64,000 bases of DNA from CAVQBJ01 sp963710725 (GTDB lineage: Bacteria > Actinomycetota > Thermoleophilia > Solirubrobacterales > Solirubrobacteraceae). Where the stretch lies: positions 434,001 to 498,000 of the forward strand of contig CAVQBJ010000002.1 of assembly GCA_963710725.1 (NCBI GenBank). Direction: 5' to 3'. Under the pieces are notes generated by a model. It was given only the letters and a program-made list of their open reading frames with translations, had not been told where the DNA came from and did not search any database. Below are positions 1 through 8,456 of this stretch, one piece after another. Both the position numbers and the translations under genes were made by a program. Position 1 is the first letter of the stretch, and each line of letters starts with the position of its first letter.

Positions 1-379
1 TCGCCTCGCTGTAGGTGGTGAGCGTGTCGTAGCCCAGTCCGGGATCGACCTCGAGCGAGACGTAGCCGTCGCGGCCGAGGCTCGCGTCGAAGATCGGGCG
101 GAAGACGTCGCACGCGTCGCGGATGTCCTGCTCGGCGAGCGTCCAGAAGATCTCGCGCGTATCGCTCGTGCGCTCCAGCAGCTCGCGCAGCTGGTCGTCA
201 TAGGCGTCGCCCGACGCCATCGCCTTCTGGAAGATGGTCGGATTCGACGTCGCGCCCGCCACGGCGTCATCGTCGATGAGGGCCTGCAGGTGACCGTCGC
301 GGTTGGACGCTCGAGACAGGAAGTCGATCCACACGCTCTGGCCGAGAGCCGAAAGGCGATGCAACGGTGAGGAAGACAC
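1..379 (-). CDS. tal: transaldolase, N-terminal part (cut by window edge)
   Basis: Transaldolase moves a dihydroxyacetone unit between sugar phosphates in the non-oxidative pentose phosphate pathway (cytoplasm). About 126 N-terminal residues are visible and the frame stays open to base 1. The family motif GATSNPTIFQKA lies at residues 42-53 and DGYVSLEVDP at 104-113, both typical of the bacterial Tal barrel. The Schiff-base lysine is expected beyond the edge. The start is GTG at 379, chosen because AAGGAG stands about 8 nt upstream and the reading begins just before the conserved LGQSVWIDF. Transketolase lies directly upstream on the same strand, so the two are likely co-transcribed. Confidence 0.93.
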   Translation of the reverse strand, partial: MSSSPLHRLSALGQSVWIDFLSRASNRDGHLQALIDDDAVAGATSNPTIFQKAMASGDAYDDQLRELLERTSDTREIFWTLAEQDIRDACDVFRPIFDASLGRDGYVSLEVDPGLGYDTLTTYSEA

Positions 380-454
380 GGATCTTCTCCTTGGTGTTGT
401 CGTGTGCGCGCGAGCCTGTGTTGAGCTTAATCGGTCTGGCCGTCGCCGCCGTCG

Positions 455-2509
455 TCACGCCGCCGCGCCGGCGTCCCCGATCACGGCACGCGCGCGGGCG
501 ACGATGTTCTCCGTCGTAAAGCCGTACTCCGCGAGCACCCGCTCGCCTGGGGCCGACGCGCCGAAGCGATCGATCCCGAGCACGTCGCCGCCGTCGCCGA
601 CCCAGCGCCACCAGCTGAGCGACGAGCCGGCCTCGACGGCCAGACGTGGGCGCACGGCCGGTGGAAGGACGGTCTGGCGGTACTCGGCCGGCTGGGCCTC
701 GAAGAGCTCGATGCAGGGCATCGAGACCACGCGCGCCCGGATGCCCTCGCCCTCGAGTGCGCGCGCCGCGTGCAGCGTCAGCGGAACCTCGGAGCCGGTC
801 GCGATGAGGATCACCTGCGGTTCGTCGCCGGGCGCGTCCCACAGGACGTAGCCGCCGCGCTCCAGCCCAGCGGCCGGCGCGACCTCCGAGCGATCGAGCA
901 CCTCGACGTTCTGGCGCGTGAGCAACAGCGCCACCGGACCGTCGGTGCGCTCGAGGGCGACGCGCCAGGCCGCCGCGGTCTCGTTCGCATCGCCAGGCCG
1001 GATCACCCACAGGTTGGGGATCGCGCGCAGCGCGGCGTAGTGCTCGACCGGCTGGTGCGTCGGGCCGTCCTCGCCGAGCCCGACGGAGTCGTGCGTCCAC
1101 AGCCACAGCACGGGAAGTCCCATGAGCGCCGACAGGCGCACACTGCCCCGCATGTAGTCGGAGAACATGAGGAACGTCGCGCCGTACGGCTTGACGATCC
1201 CGCCGTGCGCGGCCAAGCCGTTGACGATCGCGCCCATCCCGTGCTCGCGGATGCCGAACGGCACGTTACGGCCGGTGTGGACACGGCTGAACTCGCCGCC
1301 GCCCTCGAACAACGTCTTGGTCGATTCGACGAGGTCGGCCGCGCCACCCACCATCGTCGGCGAGTAGGGCGCCAAGGCCTGCATCGCCTTCTGGCCGGCG
1401 GCCCGCGTCGCCAGGCTCTCGCCGGCGGTGAAGGAGGGGAGCGCCTCGCGCCATCCGTCGATGAGCTCGCCGCGCCACGAGCGCTCCCAGTCCTCGGCCA
1501 GGTCGGGGTATAGCTGAGCCCACGCCTCGAAGCGCTCCTGCCACCCGTGCTCGAGCGCCGTACCGTCCTCGACCAGGCTCATGTGCTCGACCACGCTGTC
1601 ATCGACCCAGAACGTCTGGTCCGGATCGAAGCCCATCACCTCCTTGGTGGCGCGCACCTCGGCCTCGCCGAGCGGCGAACCGTGCGACTTGGCCGTGTCG
1701 ACGGCGTGCGGCGCCGGGTAGGCGATATGCGAGCGGATCGCGATGAACGACGGCCGCTCGATCTCCGCGCGCGCGGCCTCGATCGCCGCCGTGAGCGCGT
1801 CGAGGTCCTCGGAGTCCGCGACCCGCTGCACGTGCCAGCCGTTGGCCGCGAAGCGTGCGAGGTGGTCCTCGCCATCGAAGGAGATCGCCGTCGTCCCGTC
1901 GATCGTGATCCGGTTGTCGTCGTAGCAGGCGATCAGCTTGCCGAGACCGAACTGGCCCGCGATCGAGGCGGCCTCCTGGGAGACGCCCTCCATCAGGTCG
2001 CCGTCGCTGCAGATCACGTACGTGTGGTGATCGACGATCTCGGAGCCGGGGCGGTTGTAGCGCTCGGCCAGGAAGCGCTCGGCCATCGCGAGCCCGACGG
2101 CGTTGGAGATGCCCTGACCGAGCGGCCCGGTCGTGACCTCGATGCCGGCGGTGTGCCCGCGCTCGGGATGGCCCGGGGTGCGCGAGCCCCACTGGCGAAA
2201 CTGCTTGAGATCCTCGATCGTCAGGTCGTAGCCGGTGAGGTGTAGCAGCGAGTAGTTCAGGACGCACGCGTGCCCCGCGCTGAGCACGAAGCGATCGCGG
2301 TCGGCCCACTGCGGATCGGTCGGGTTGGCGCGTAGGAAGCGACGGAAGATCGTGTAGCCGAGTGGCGCCAGCGCCATCGCGGTGCCCGGGTGGCCGGCGT
2401 TGGCCTTCTGCACGGCGTCCATCGACAGCCCACGGATGGTGTCGATCGACAGCGCGGTCACGTCGTGCTCGGCGCCCGCCTTCGCCCTCGTTGCCGCGTA
2501 ACCCGCCAT
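455..2509 (-). CDS. tkt: transketolase
   Basis: Thiamine-diphosphate enzyme that transfers two-carbon units between sugar phosphates. The 684 residues match the usual family length. Visible marks are NAGHPGTAM near residue 38, the diphosphate-binding segment SDGDLMEGVSQEA in the first third, the pyrimidine domain with GIREHGMGAI, and a C-terminal domain with IATGSEV. The start is ATG at 2509 because GGAGG sits 6 nt before it. An in-frame ATG at 2551 would add 14 residues but has no ribosome site. The gene precedes transaldolase by 75 nt, the common actinobacterial order, and diverges from the GroES-like gene. Confidence 0.95.
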   Translation of the reverse strand: MAGYAATRAKAGAEHDVTALSIDTIRGLSMDAVQKANAGHPGTAMALAPLGYTIFRRFLRANPTDPQWADRDRFVLSAGHACVLNYSLLHLTGYDLTIEDLKQFRQWGSRTPGHPERGHTAGIEVTTGPLGQGISNAVGLAMAERFLAERYNRPGSEIVDHHTYVICSDGDLMEGVSQEAASIAGQFGLGKLIACYDDNRITIDGTTAISFDGEDHLARFAANGWHVQRVADSEDLDALTAAIEAARAEIERPSFIAIRSHIAYPAPHAVDTAKSHGSPLGEAEVRATKEVMGFDPDQTFWVDDSVVEHMSLVEDGTALEHGWQERFEAWAQLYPDLAEDWERSWRGELIDGWREALPSFTAGESLATRAAGQKAMQALAPYSPTMVGGAADLVESTKTLFEGGGEFSRVHTGRNVPFGIREHGMGAIVNGLAAHGGIVKPYGATFLMFSDYMRGSVRLSALMGLPVLWLWTHDSVGLGEDGPTHQPVEHYAALRAIPNLWVIRPGDANETAAAWRVALERTDGPVALLLTRQNVEVLDRSEVAPAAGLERGGYVLWDAPGDEPQVILIATGSEVPLTLHAARALEGEGIRARVVSMPCIELFEAQPAEYRQTVLPPAVRPRLAVEAGSSLSWWRWVGDGGDVLGIDRFGASAPGERVLAEYGFTTENIVARARAVIGDAGAAA

Positions 2510-2653
2510 CTGAGCCTCCGTTTCGTGGATCGTCGCGTTGCTGACGCGCATAGCCTACGCGCGCCGGGCGGCATTGGGTTACCGATTCGCGTCGTTGGCC
2601 CGGCGCGGACGCGCCGCGAGCTCCGTCGGCGCCGCAACTACCCTTCCTCGCAC

Positions 2654-2986
2654 ATGCGCCAACAGCTGAGGCCCCTGTTCGATCGCGTCGTCATCAAGGA
2701 GCTCGAGCCCGATCGCGTGCGCCAGTCGGGACTGCTCGTGCCCCCGGGCTCCCAGGAGATCCCGCCGCAGCACGGCATCGTGCTCGCCGTCGGGCCGGGC
2801 ATGGACTGGTGGGAGCACGTCGGACTGCGGATGCCGGTCAGCCCGGGCGATCACGTCGTGTTCCCGTTCTCGGCCGGGGCGTGGGTCGAGGTCGAGGAAG
2901 AGCGGCTGCTCGTGTGCCGCGTCGGCGAGCTGCTCGGAGTGCTCGACAGCGCCGAGCCCGAGCCGAGGCTGCCGCAGCCCGATTGA
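2654..2986 (+). CDS. orphan GroES-like co-chaperonin
   Basis: 110 residues with the Cpn10 fold: LFDRVVIKELEPD at the N-terminus, the dome/mobile-loop region around SGLLVPPGSQEIPPQ, then IVLAVGPG and a PGDHVVFPF strand. GroES normally caps GroEL and helps proteins fold in the cytoplasm. No groEL lies beside it, and the segment after VAVGPG-like residues is unusual (MDWWEHVGLRMPV), so this is probably a paralogue of the main co-chaperonin. Its partner is not known from the sequence. The start is ATG at 2654, the first methionine before the conserved strand; there is no strong ribosome site. It is divergent from tkt. Confidence 0.75.
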   Translation: MRQQLRPLFDRVVIKELEPDRVRQSGLLVPPGSQEIPPQHGIVLAVGPGMDWWEHVGLRMPVSPGDHVVFPFSAGAWVEVEEERLLVCRVGELLGVLDSAEPEPRLPQPD

Positions 2987-3039
2987 CCTCCTGATCGCGA
3001 GACGGTCGAGGCGTCGGACCCGGCCACGACGCGACGGCT

Positions 3040-3828
3040 ATGCTGAGCGGCGCCGAGGACGGGCCGCGTCGGCGCGACGCCGGCCGGTGTTCGCCCTCGA
3101 GCACCACGACCATGACCGGCGACCAGCCCCCCTCTTCCAGCGAGCGCAGCGGACGGCGGTCCGTGAAGATCTCGGAGCACGAGCGTGGCGGCTACTCGAG
3201 CGACCGCACCCGGCGAGGCGAGATCATCGGCGAGGATCGCAGCGAGCGCCCCGCGGCGGTGCGTCGCGCCCGCGGGCGCCGGCTGAATCCGAGCAACCGA
3301 CTCGGCTACTCGCCGTCGTCGGTCATCGTGCTCGCCGGGCCGTCGCGGGTCGGCAAGACGACGTTCGCCGATCGCCTCTTCGATAAGGGCTCCGTCGCCG
3401 TCCTCTCGCTCGAGAAGATCCGCCGCATGATCGCCGGGGCCGGCGACGAGGCCCAGGCTCGCGCCCAGGCGGTGTCGCTCGTCAGCCAGGTGGCCCACCA
3501 GCGCCTGCGCGCCGGACAGTCCGTCGTGCTCGACGGCGACGCGCTCGACCCGGACGAGCGCCGCGCGCTCGTGCTCATCGCCCAGCAGGCCCGTCGTCCT
3601 GCTCATCTCATCTTCCTCGAGGGCTCCCGCGAGCAGCTCGAGGCAAGCGGCGCCGACGAAGCGACGCTCGAGCGCGACCTGCCGCTCGCCACCGAGCTGC
3701 GGCGGGCGGTCGAGCAGGATCGCCTCGGGGAGGAGGGCTTCGCCACGGTACTGACGCTCACCCGCCGCGCGGCCGATCAGGTCAAGCAGATCGGCTTCGA
3801 CCTCGACATGCGCGCCTCGCTCGACTGA
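3040..3828 (+). CDS. P-loop ATPase/kinase-like protein
   Basis: 262 residues. The first 95 or so are polar, arginine-rich and probably disordered. After that comes an AAA_33/zeta-toxin-like kinase fold: Walker A AGPSRVGKTTF, then VVLDGDALDPDERRA, which resembles the substrate-binding region of small-molecule or polynucleotide kinases. The closest known types phosphorylate nucleic-acid ends or small metabolites, but nothing here fixes the substrate. The start is uncertain: ATG 3040 and ATG 3112 are both in frame and neither has a clear ribosome site. It follows the GroES-like gene by 53 nt in the same direction and converges on the next gene. Confidence 0.6.
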   Translation: MLSGAEDGPRRRDAGRCSPSSTTTMTGDQPPSSSERSGRRSVKISEHERGGYSSDRTRRGEIIGEDRSERPAAVRRARGRRLNPSNRLGYSPSSVIVLAGPSRVGKTTFADRLFDKGSVAVLSLEKIRRMIAGAGDEAQARAQAVSLVSQVAHQRLRAGQSVVLDGDALDPDERRALVLIAQQARRPAHLIFLEGSREQLEASGADEATLERDLPLATELRRAVEQDRLGEEGFATVLTLTRRAADQVKQIGFDLDMRASLD

Positions 3829-3843
3829 GCCGGCGCCACCGGT

Positions 3844-5232
3844 TCAGGGCAGCCGCTCGGCCGCGCGTACGGCGTAGCGCACCGGCGCGCCCGATCCCTC
3901 GCCTCGCCAGGCAACCAGCGGACGGTCGCCGAGCGGCTCGAAGGCCGCCACGGGCTCGCTCCACGCCGCCGCCGCCGCGACGCGCTCCGCCGGGGCGAAC
4001 GACGCCTGGCCCGCCCCCACATCGACGCCGACCGCCGCCTCGATCTCCGCCGCGCCGTCGAGCGCGGCGCCAGTCCGCGTCGCGGTGAACACGGCGAGCA
4101 CCTCTCCCCTCGCTCCCGCGGCAAGGTCTGCCAGCTGCGCGTCGGTGCCCGGCGGGGAGATCGTCACGGCGGCGTGCAGCCCGGCCAGGGTGACCGGCGC
4201 CACCCGGGCCACGACCGCGCCGCCCTGCGTGCCCGTCCAACCGAGCACGACGCGACCGTTGGCGAGGCGGATGAGACCCATCGCGCCCGGGCCGAGGCTC
4301 AGCCCGGCCGGCTCCGACCAGGTCGCGACCAGGCTCGCCCCGGCGAAGCGCACGCCGCGGCCGGAGATCGACAGGCGCGTGCGCGCCGTCTTCGGCTCGC
4401 CGGCCGTGGGAGAGGTCTCGTCCGTCCAGGCGACGATGCCGCGCCCGTCGTCGGAGATGAGCGCGCCGAGGCGCGGGCCGCCGGCGCTCTGCCCGAGCAC
4501 CTGCAACGGCCCGAGCGCGCCGGCGGCCTGGCGCTCGCGCGCGTAGATGGCGCCGTCCTGCTGCCACGCGACGAGCGCGTCACCGCGGTAGTCCAGTCCG
4601 ACCGCGACGGCGGTCACGGGGCCGCGCTGGGCCGACAGGGCGACCGGTGGCCCGAGGGCGCCGCTGCGCGGCGGCTGCAGGCGCAGGACGACCTGCTCCG
4701 CGGCGCCGGCCGGCGCGACGGTGGCGAGCGCCACCTCGCCGGTCAGGTAGTCGGTCAGGCCGAGCGGGCCGCCGACGGCGCCGACCGCGCGGACGGCGCC
4801 GAACGGTCCGCCCGGTCGCGCCTCGAGCGCCGCGCCGGTGGTGGCCGTTCCGACCCTCGCGTTTCCGGCGAGCACGACCTGGCCGGCGCCGTCGGCGGTC
4901 GTGGCGGCCACCGTGTCGAGCGGAAGGACGCGCGAACCGGGCCGAGGGAGCCCGCGGGCCGAAGACGGCGCCCCGCCGGCGACCTGCGGCGCCGCCAGCG
5001 CAAGCTCCCGCGCTCCCCCCGCGGCGCTCCAGGCGATCGCCCCCTCACCCCCGGGAGCGAAGGCGACCCGCGGACCGGCGAGCGCCGCGCCGCCCGCCAC
5101 GAGGGGTGCCGACCACGGACCGGACGCCCGTGACGTGGGGTCGGGCTGGGCGCCCGCGCCGACGCCGAAGGCGAGGACGACGGCGAGGAGAACGAGCGCA
5201 CCGATGACGCGGACAGGACGCACGCGCGGCAT
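3844..5232 (-). CDS. secreted or anchored protein with repeated beta units
   Basis: About 462 residues that I do not recognise at family level. An N-terminal hydrophobic stretch (VIGALVLLAVVLAFGVGAGA) reads as a signal peptide or anchor. The body contains repeated blocks of the form GxALVAWQQDG, GRGIVAWTDE and RVVLGWTG, like the blades of a beta-propeller or sialidase-type repeat protein. An extracytoplasmic role is inferred. The start could be ATG 5232, but the GGAAGG ribosome site touches it. A GTG three codons later (5223) has better spacing (9 nt). Confidence 0.55.
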   Translation of the reverse strand: MPRVRPVRVIGALVLLAVVLAFGVGAGAQPDPTSRASGPWSAPLVAGGAALAGPRVAFAPGGEGAIAWSAAGGARELALAAPQVAGGAPSSARGLPRPGSRVLPLDTVAATTADGAGQVVLAGNARVGTATTGAALEARPGGPFGAVRAVGAVGGPLGLTDYLTGEVALATVAPAGAAEQVVLRLQPPRSGALGPPVALSAQRGPVTAVAVGLDYRGDALVAWQQDGAIYARERQAAGALGPLQVLGQSAGGPRLGALISDDGRGIVAWTDETSPTAGEPKTARTRLSISGRGVRFAGASLVATWSEPAGLSLGPGAMGLIRLANGRVVLGWTGTQGGAVVARVAPVTLAGLHAAVTISPPGTDAQLADLAAGARGEVLAVFTATRTGAALDGAAEIEAAVGVDVGAGQASFAPAERVAAAAAWSEPVAAFEPLGDRPLVAWRGEGSGAPVRYAVRAAERLP

Positions 5233-5369
5233 CCTTCCGCATCGCGCCGCGCGGCGCGTCGCCAGCGGCCGCGCGCCGCTCGCCCGCGGCGCGGCCCTGC
5301 GATGATCGCGGGCATGCCGACTGCGGCACACGGCCGTTGCATCGCCAGGGCGCCGCGAGGCCACCGCCG

Positions 5370-6524
5370 ATGAGCGGGCCCCAGCACGAGGTGGCAATCG
5401 TCGGTGGTGGGATCGTCGGGTGCGCCGTCGCGTTCGAGCTGACGCGACGGGGCGTGTCGGCGGTCCTGCTCGAGGCCGAGCCGGGCCTCGGGCTCGCCGC
5501 GAGCGGGACCAACTCGGGAATCCTGCACACCGGCTTCGACTCCTATCCCGGCGAGCTCGAGACGCGGCTCATCCTGCGCGCGGCGGACATGCGCCGCGAG
5601 CTGGCCGAGACGCTGCGAATCCCGACGTTCCCGTGCGGCGCCGTCCTGCGCCCGCGGGACCGGGCGGAGCGCGCCACGGTGGCCGAGATCGCGCGGCGCG
5701 CGCTGCTCAACGGCGTGGCGGTCCGCGACGCCGACGACGGCGCCCTGGAGGTTCCGGGGGAAGGCGTGACCGACCCGGTGGCGTTCGTGCACGCCCTCGC
5801 CGGCGCCGCCGAGGGAGCGGGCGCCGAGCTGCGCGTCAACGCGCGCGTCGTCGCCCTCCAGCGCGGGTCGGCGGACGCCTGGACGGTGCGCGCCGCCGAC
5901 GGCGACGCCTGGCGGGCCCGCTTCGTCGTCAACTGCGGCGGCCTGTTCGCGGACGAGATCGCCCGTCTGGCCGGCGACGAGATCGTCACCGTCTACCCGC
6001 GCAAGGGCGAGTTCCTCGTCTTCGCGCTCCCGCCGCAGGACGTCCCGCGCCACATCCTGCTGCCTGTCCCCTCGGCGATGGGCAAGGGGGTCCTGGTCTT
6101 CCCGACCCTCGACGGGCACGTCGTGGCCGGCCCGACGGCACGCGAGCGCGAGGACAAGGAGGACTGGAGCGTCGAGCCCGACGCCGTCGCCGCGATCCTC
6201 GATCGGGCGGTGGCGATGCATCCCCCGCTGGGCGGCGCCAGCCCCGTACGGGCCTATGCCGGACTGCGCCCGGCCGGACGCGACGCCAATTACGTCATCA
6301 CGCCCTCGCCACGCGATCCGTCGCTCGTCCATGTCGCCGCGATCCGCTCGACCGGGCTGTCGGCGGCGCTCGGGATCGCCGAGTACGTCACCGGCCTGTG
6401 CGTCGAGGCCGGGTTGACGGTCGGCCCGGCGCGCGAGCTCGCGCCGCGCGCGACGACGGTCGCACCCGTTCCGCCCGCGTCGCCGGCCTGGTGGGAGCGC
6501 GCGGCCGGCCACCACGGCACATGA
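5370..6524 (+). CDS. GlpA/LhgO-type FAD-dependent dehydrogenase
   Basis: 384-residue flavoprotein of the DAO family. The Rossmann FAD motif VAIVGGGIVGCAVAFEL is at the N-terminus, followed by ASGTNSGILHTGFDSYPG, the signature of the anaerobic glycerol-3-phosphate dehydrogenase GlpA and of L-2-hydroxyglutarate oxidase. The NCGGLFADEIARLAG segment and a C-terminal glycine-rich FAD contact (RSTGLSAALG) are present. The next gene is a sugar/polyol kinase whose ATG overlaps this stop by 4 nt, so oxidation of a polyol phosphate made by that kinase is the natural reading. The start is ATG 5370 with GAGG about 10 nt upstream. Confidence 0.82.
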   Translation: MSGPQHEVAIVGGGIVGCAVAFELTRRGVSAVLLEAEPGLGLAASGTNSGILHTGFDSYPGELETRLILRAADMRRELAETLRIPTFPCGAVLRPRDRAERATVAEIARRALLNGVAVRDADDGALEVPGEGVTDPVAFVHALAGAAEGAGAELRVNARVVALQRGSADAWTVRAADGDAWRARFVVNCGGLFADEIARLAGDEIVTVYPRKGEFLVFALPPQDVPRHILLPVPSAMGKGVLVFPTLDGHVVAGPTAREREDKEDWSVEPDAVAAILDRAVAMHPPLGGASPVRAYAGLRPAGRDANYVITPSPRDPSLVHVAAIRSTGLSAALGIAEYVTGLCVEAGLTVGPARELAPRATTVAPVPPASPAWWERAAGHHGT

Positions 6525-7981
6525 GCCCGCGCGGACCGCTCCTGCTCGGCATCGACGACGGCACGACCGCGGTGAAGGCCGCGCTGTTCGACATCGATCT
6601 CGGCGTCGTGGCCGAGGCCCGTCGCCCCGTGGCGCTGCGCCATTCCCCGCCCGGATGGGTCGAGCAGGACCCGGCCGAGATCGAGCACGCGGTCGTCGAC
6701 GCCGTCGCCGAGGTGCTCGACGCGCGCGGCGGCCGGCCCGTGGTTGCCGCCGGGCTCGATCATCAGGGCGAGTCGGTGCTCGCCTGGGACGTCGCGAGCG
6801 GCGCGGCGTTGACCCCGCTCATCGTCTGGCAGGACAAGCGCAGCGAGCCGCCCGCGCACGGGCTCGGCGACGTCGTGGTGGCGCGCTCGGGGCTTCCGCT
6901 CGACCCGTACTTCTCCGCCGGCAAGCTGGCCTGGCTGCTGCGCCACGATCCCGCGGTCGCCGCGGCGCGGGAGCGCGGCTCGCTGCGGCTCGGCACGGTC
7001 GACGCGTACCTCTCACTGCGTCTCGGGGCCGAGCCGGCCACGGACCTCTCGACCGCCTCGCGCACGCAGCTGCTCGCGCTCGGCGGCCGCGACTGGGACG
7101 CGGAGCTCTGCGAAGCCTTCGGCGTCACGCGCGAGACCCTCCCGGCGGTGCGCCCGACGTTCGGCACCCTCGGCGTTCTTCGCCACGAGCGCTGGCCGAT
7201 CGAGCTGCCGCTCCATGCACGTCTCGTCGACCAGCAGGCCGCGCTGGCCGGCTCGGGCTGCCTGCACCGGGGCGACGTCAAGGCGACCTACGGTACCGGC
7301 GTGTTCGTTCTCGGGCGCGTCGCGGAGCCGCAGCCCTTCTCGACCGGCGGCGTGTTGAGCACCGTCGCCTGGTCGGACGGCACGAACGTCGAGTACGCCC
7401 TCGACGGCGGCGTCTTCTCAGCCGGGGCACTGCTCGACTGGCTCGCGCGGGACCTCGGGCTGGCCCGCGACGCGCCGGGTCTGGCCCGCCTCGCGGCGAG
7501 CGTTCCCGACAGCGGCGGCGTCACCGTGCTCCCGGCGCTCGCCGGTCTCGGAGCGCCCTGGTGGCGCCCCGAGGCGCGGGCGGTCATCGCCGGCCTGCAC
7601 GGCGCCGTGCGCCCGGCCCACGTAGCGCGAGCGGCACTCGAGGCGATCGCCTGGCGCGTGAGCGACGTCGTGCGCGCGATGTCGGCGCTGTCGCCGGTGC
7701 GCGAGCTGCGGGTCGACGGCGGCCTCACGGACGACCCCACGCTCGTGCAGCTGCAGGCCGATGCGCTCGGCGTCCCGATGCTGCGCACCGGCACCCATGC
7801 CACGGTGCGGGGCAGCGCGCTGCTCGCCGGCGTCGGAGCGGGGGTGTTCGCGAGCCTGGAGGCGGCCGGTGAGCGCCTGCCCGCGCCCGAGGCGACCTCG
7901 CCGAGCGCCGGCGCGGATGCCGGTCGCGAGGAGGCCTACGCGCGCTGGTGTGCCTTCGTCGAGGGCGCGGCGCGGTTGTAG
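6521..7981 (+). CDS. FGGY carbohydrate kinase, glycerol-kinase-like
   Basis: 486 residues, a two-domain FGGY kinase. GlpK-like marks include GIDDGTTAVKAALFD, PPGWVEQDP, DPYFSAGKLAWLL, VDQQAALAG and KATYGTGVFVL. In E. coli GlpK the glycerol is held by an Arg-Glu pair plus Tyr and Asp. Here Tyr and Asp appear kept, but the NQRE block reads HQGE, so the arginine is a glycine. The substrate may therefore not be glycerol itself. It is coupled to the upstream FAD dehydrogenase by an ATGA overlap. A 7-bp inverted repeat (GTCACGC/GCGTGAC, 7988-8013) just after the stop may end transcription. Confidence 0.82.
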   Translation: MSPRGPLLLGIDDGTTAVKAALFDIDLGVVAEARRPVALRHSPPGWVEQDPAEIEHAVVDAVAEVLDARGGRPVVAAGLDHQGESVLAWDVASGAALTPLIVWQDKRSEPPAHGLGDVVVARSGLPLDPYFSAGKLAWLLRHDPAVAAARERGSLRLGTVDAYLSLRLGAEPATDLSTASRTQLLALGGRDWDAELCEAFGVTRETLPAVRPTFGTLGVLRHERWPIELPLHARLVDQQAALAGSGCLHRGDVKATYGTGVFVLGRVAEPQPFSTGGVLSTVAWSDGTNVEYALDGGVFSAGALLDWLARDLGLARDAPGLARLAASVPDSGGVTVLPALAGLGAPWWRPEARAVIAGLHGAVRPAHVARAALEAIAWRVSDVVRAMSALSPVRELRVDGGLTDDPTLVQLQADALGVPMLRTGTHATVRGSALLAGVGAGVFASLEAAGERLPAPEATSPSAGADAGREEAYARWCAFVEGAARL

Positions 7982-8456
7982 TACGCCGTCACGCGCCAGA
8001 CGGGAGGCGTGACCCGCCCGGCGCACTTGTCACCCTCGCGTCACCTATCGCCGGGGGGCAACGGAAGCTCTGCGGCCACCGGTTCCCGCGGGGGCGCGCG
8101 GCACACTCGCGCGATCGTGGCGTGACCGGGTCGGCGCGCCCGTTACCGTCGCGTCACCCGGAAGCCGGGGGTGTGGTGGATTGTGCCCCGTATAGCGTCG
8201 GTTCGGGAGCACACCCCTCGGGGCGCGCCCGCCCTGCCAGGCGCGCGGCACACTCGCGTGCCCGCCACGTGATCCGCGCGGCACATCTGTCACGGTCGCG
8301 TCACCCGACCGCGGCACATTTCGGCCCCGCCGCAGCGGTCGCCGCGGGCGGCCCTGCCCAGAGCCGAGCCGGATCCGGGCCGGGCGGCCGCGGACCGGCC
8401 AGGCGCGTCGCGCACGCCGAGCGCCGGCCCGCCCGACCGACGCACGACCGCTCCCC
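7982..8456. repeat. non-coding repeat region A
   Basis: 475 bases without a convincing gene. It holds repeated short units built on GTCAC: at about 8021-8044, 8141-8157 and 8287-8304 a GTCAC or GTTAC is followed within a few bases by CGCGTCAC. Two near-identical GCGGCACACTCGCG strings stand at about 8099 and 8247. In the middle is a 50-nt core with inverted ends (8168-8217). A region of the same build occurs at 42.66-42.92 kb, including a shared 17-mer beginning GCGCACTTGTCAC (about 8021 and 42892). The right part (8330-8456) is plain GC-rich sequence in which I see nothing. Confidence 0.7.
8168..8217. repeat. 50-nt core with inverted ends, copy A
   Basis: The core starts with GGGGTGTG and ends with CACACCCC, an 8-bp perfect inverted repeat around a 34-nt middle that contains TATAGCG. 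The copy at 42758-42807 has exactly the same length and ends, and the same TAT-GCG centre and GTT-GGGA segment. Both are followed by TCG. It lies between two convergent genes. Confidence 0.75.

Noticed and set aside
8045..8317. Leftward 90-codon frame over repeat region A
   Set aside because: A similar frame in region B has different residues and stops, there is no ribosome site, and the similarity is at DNA level only.
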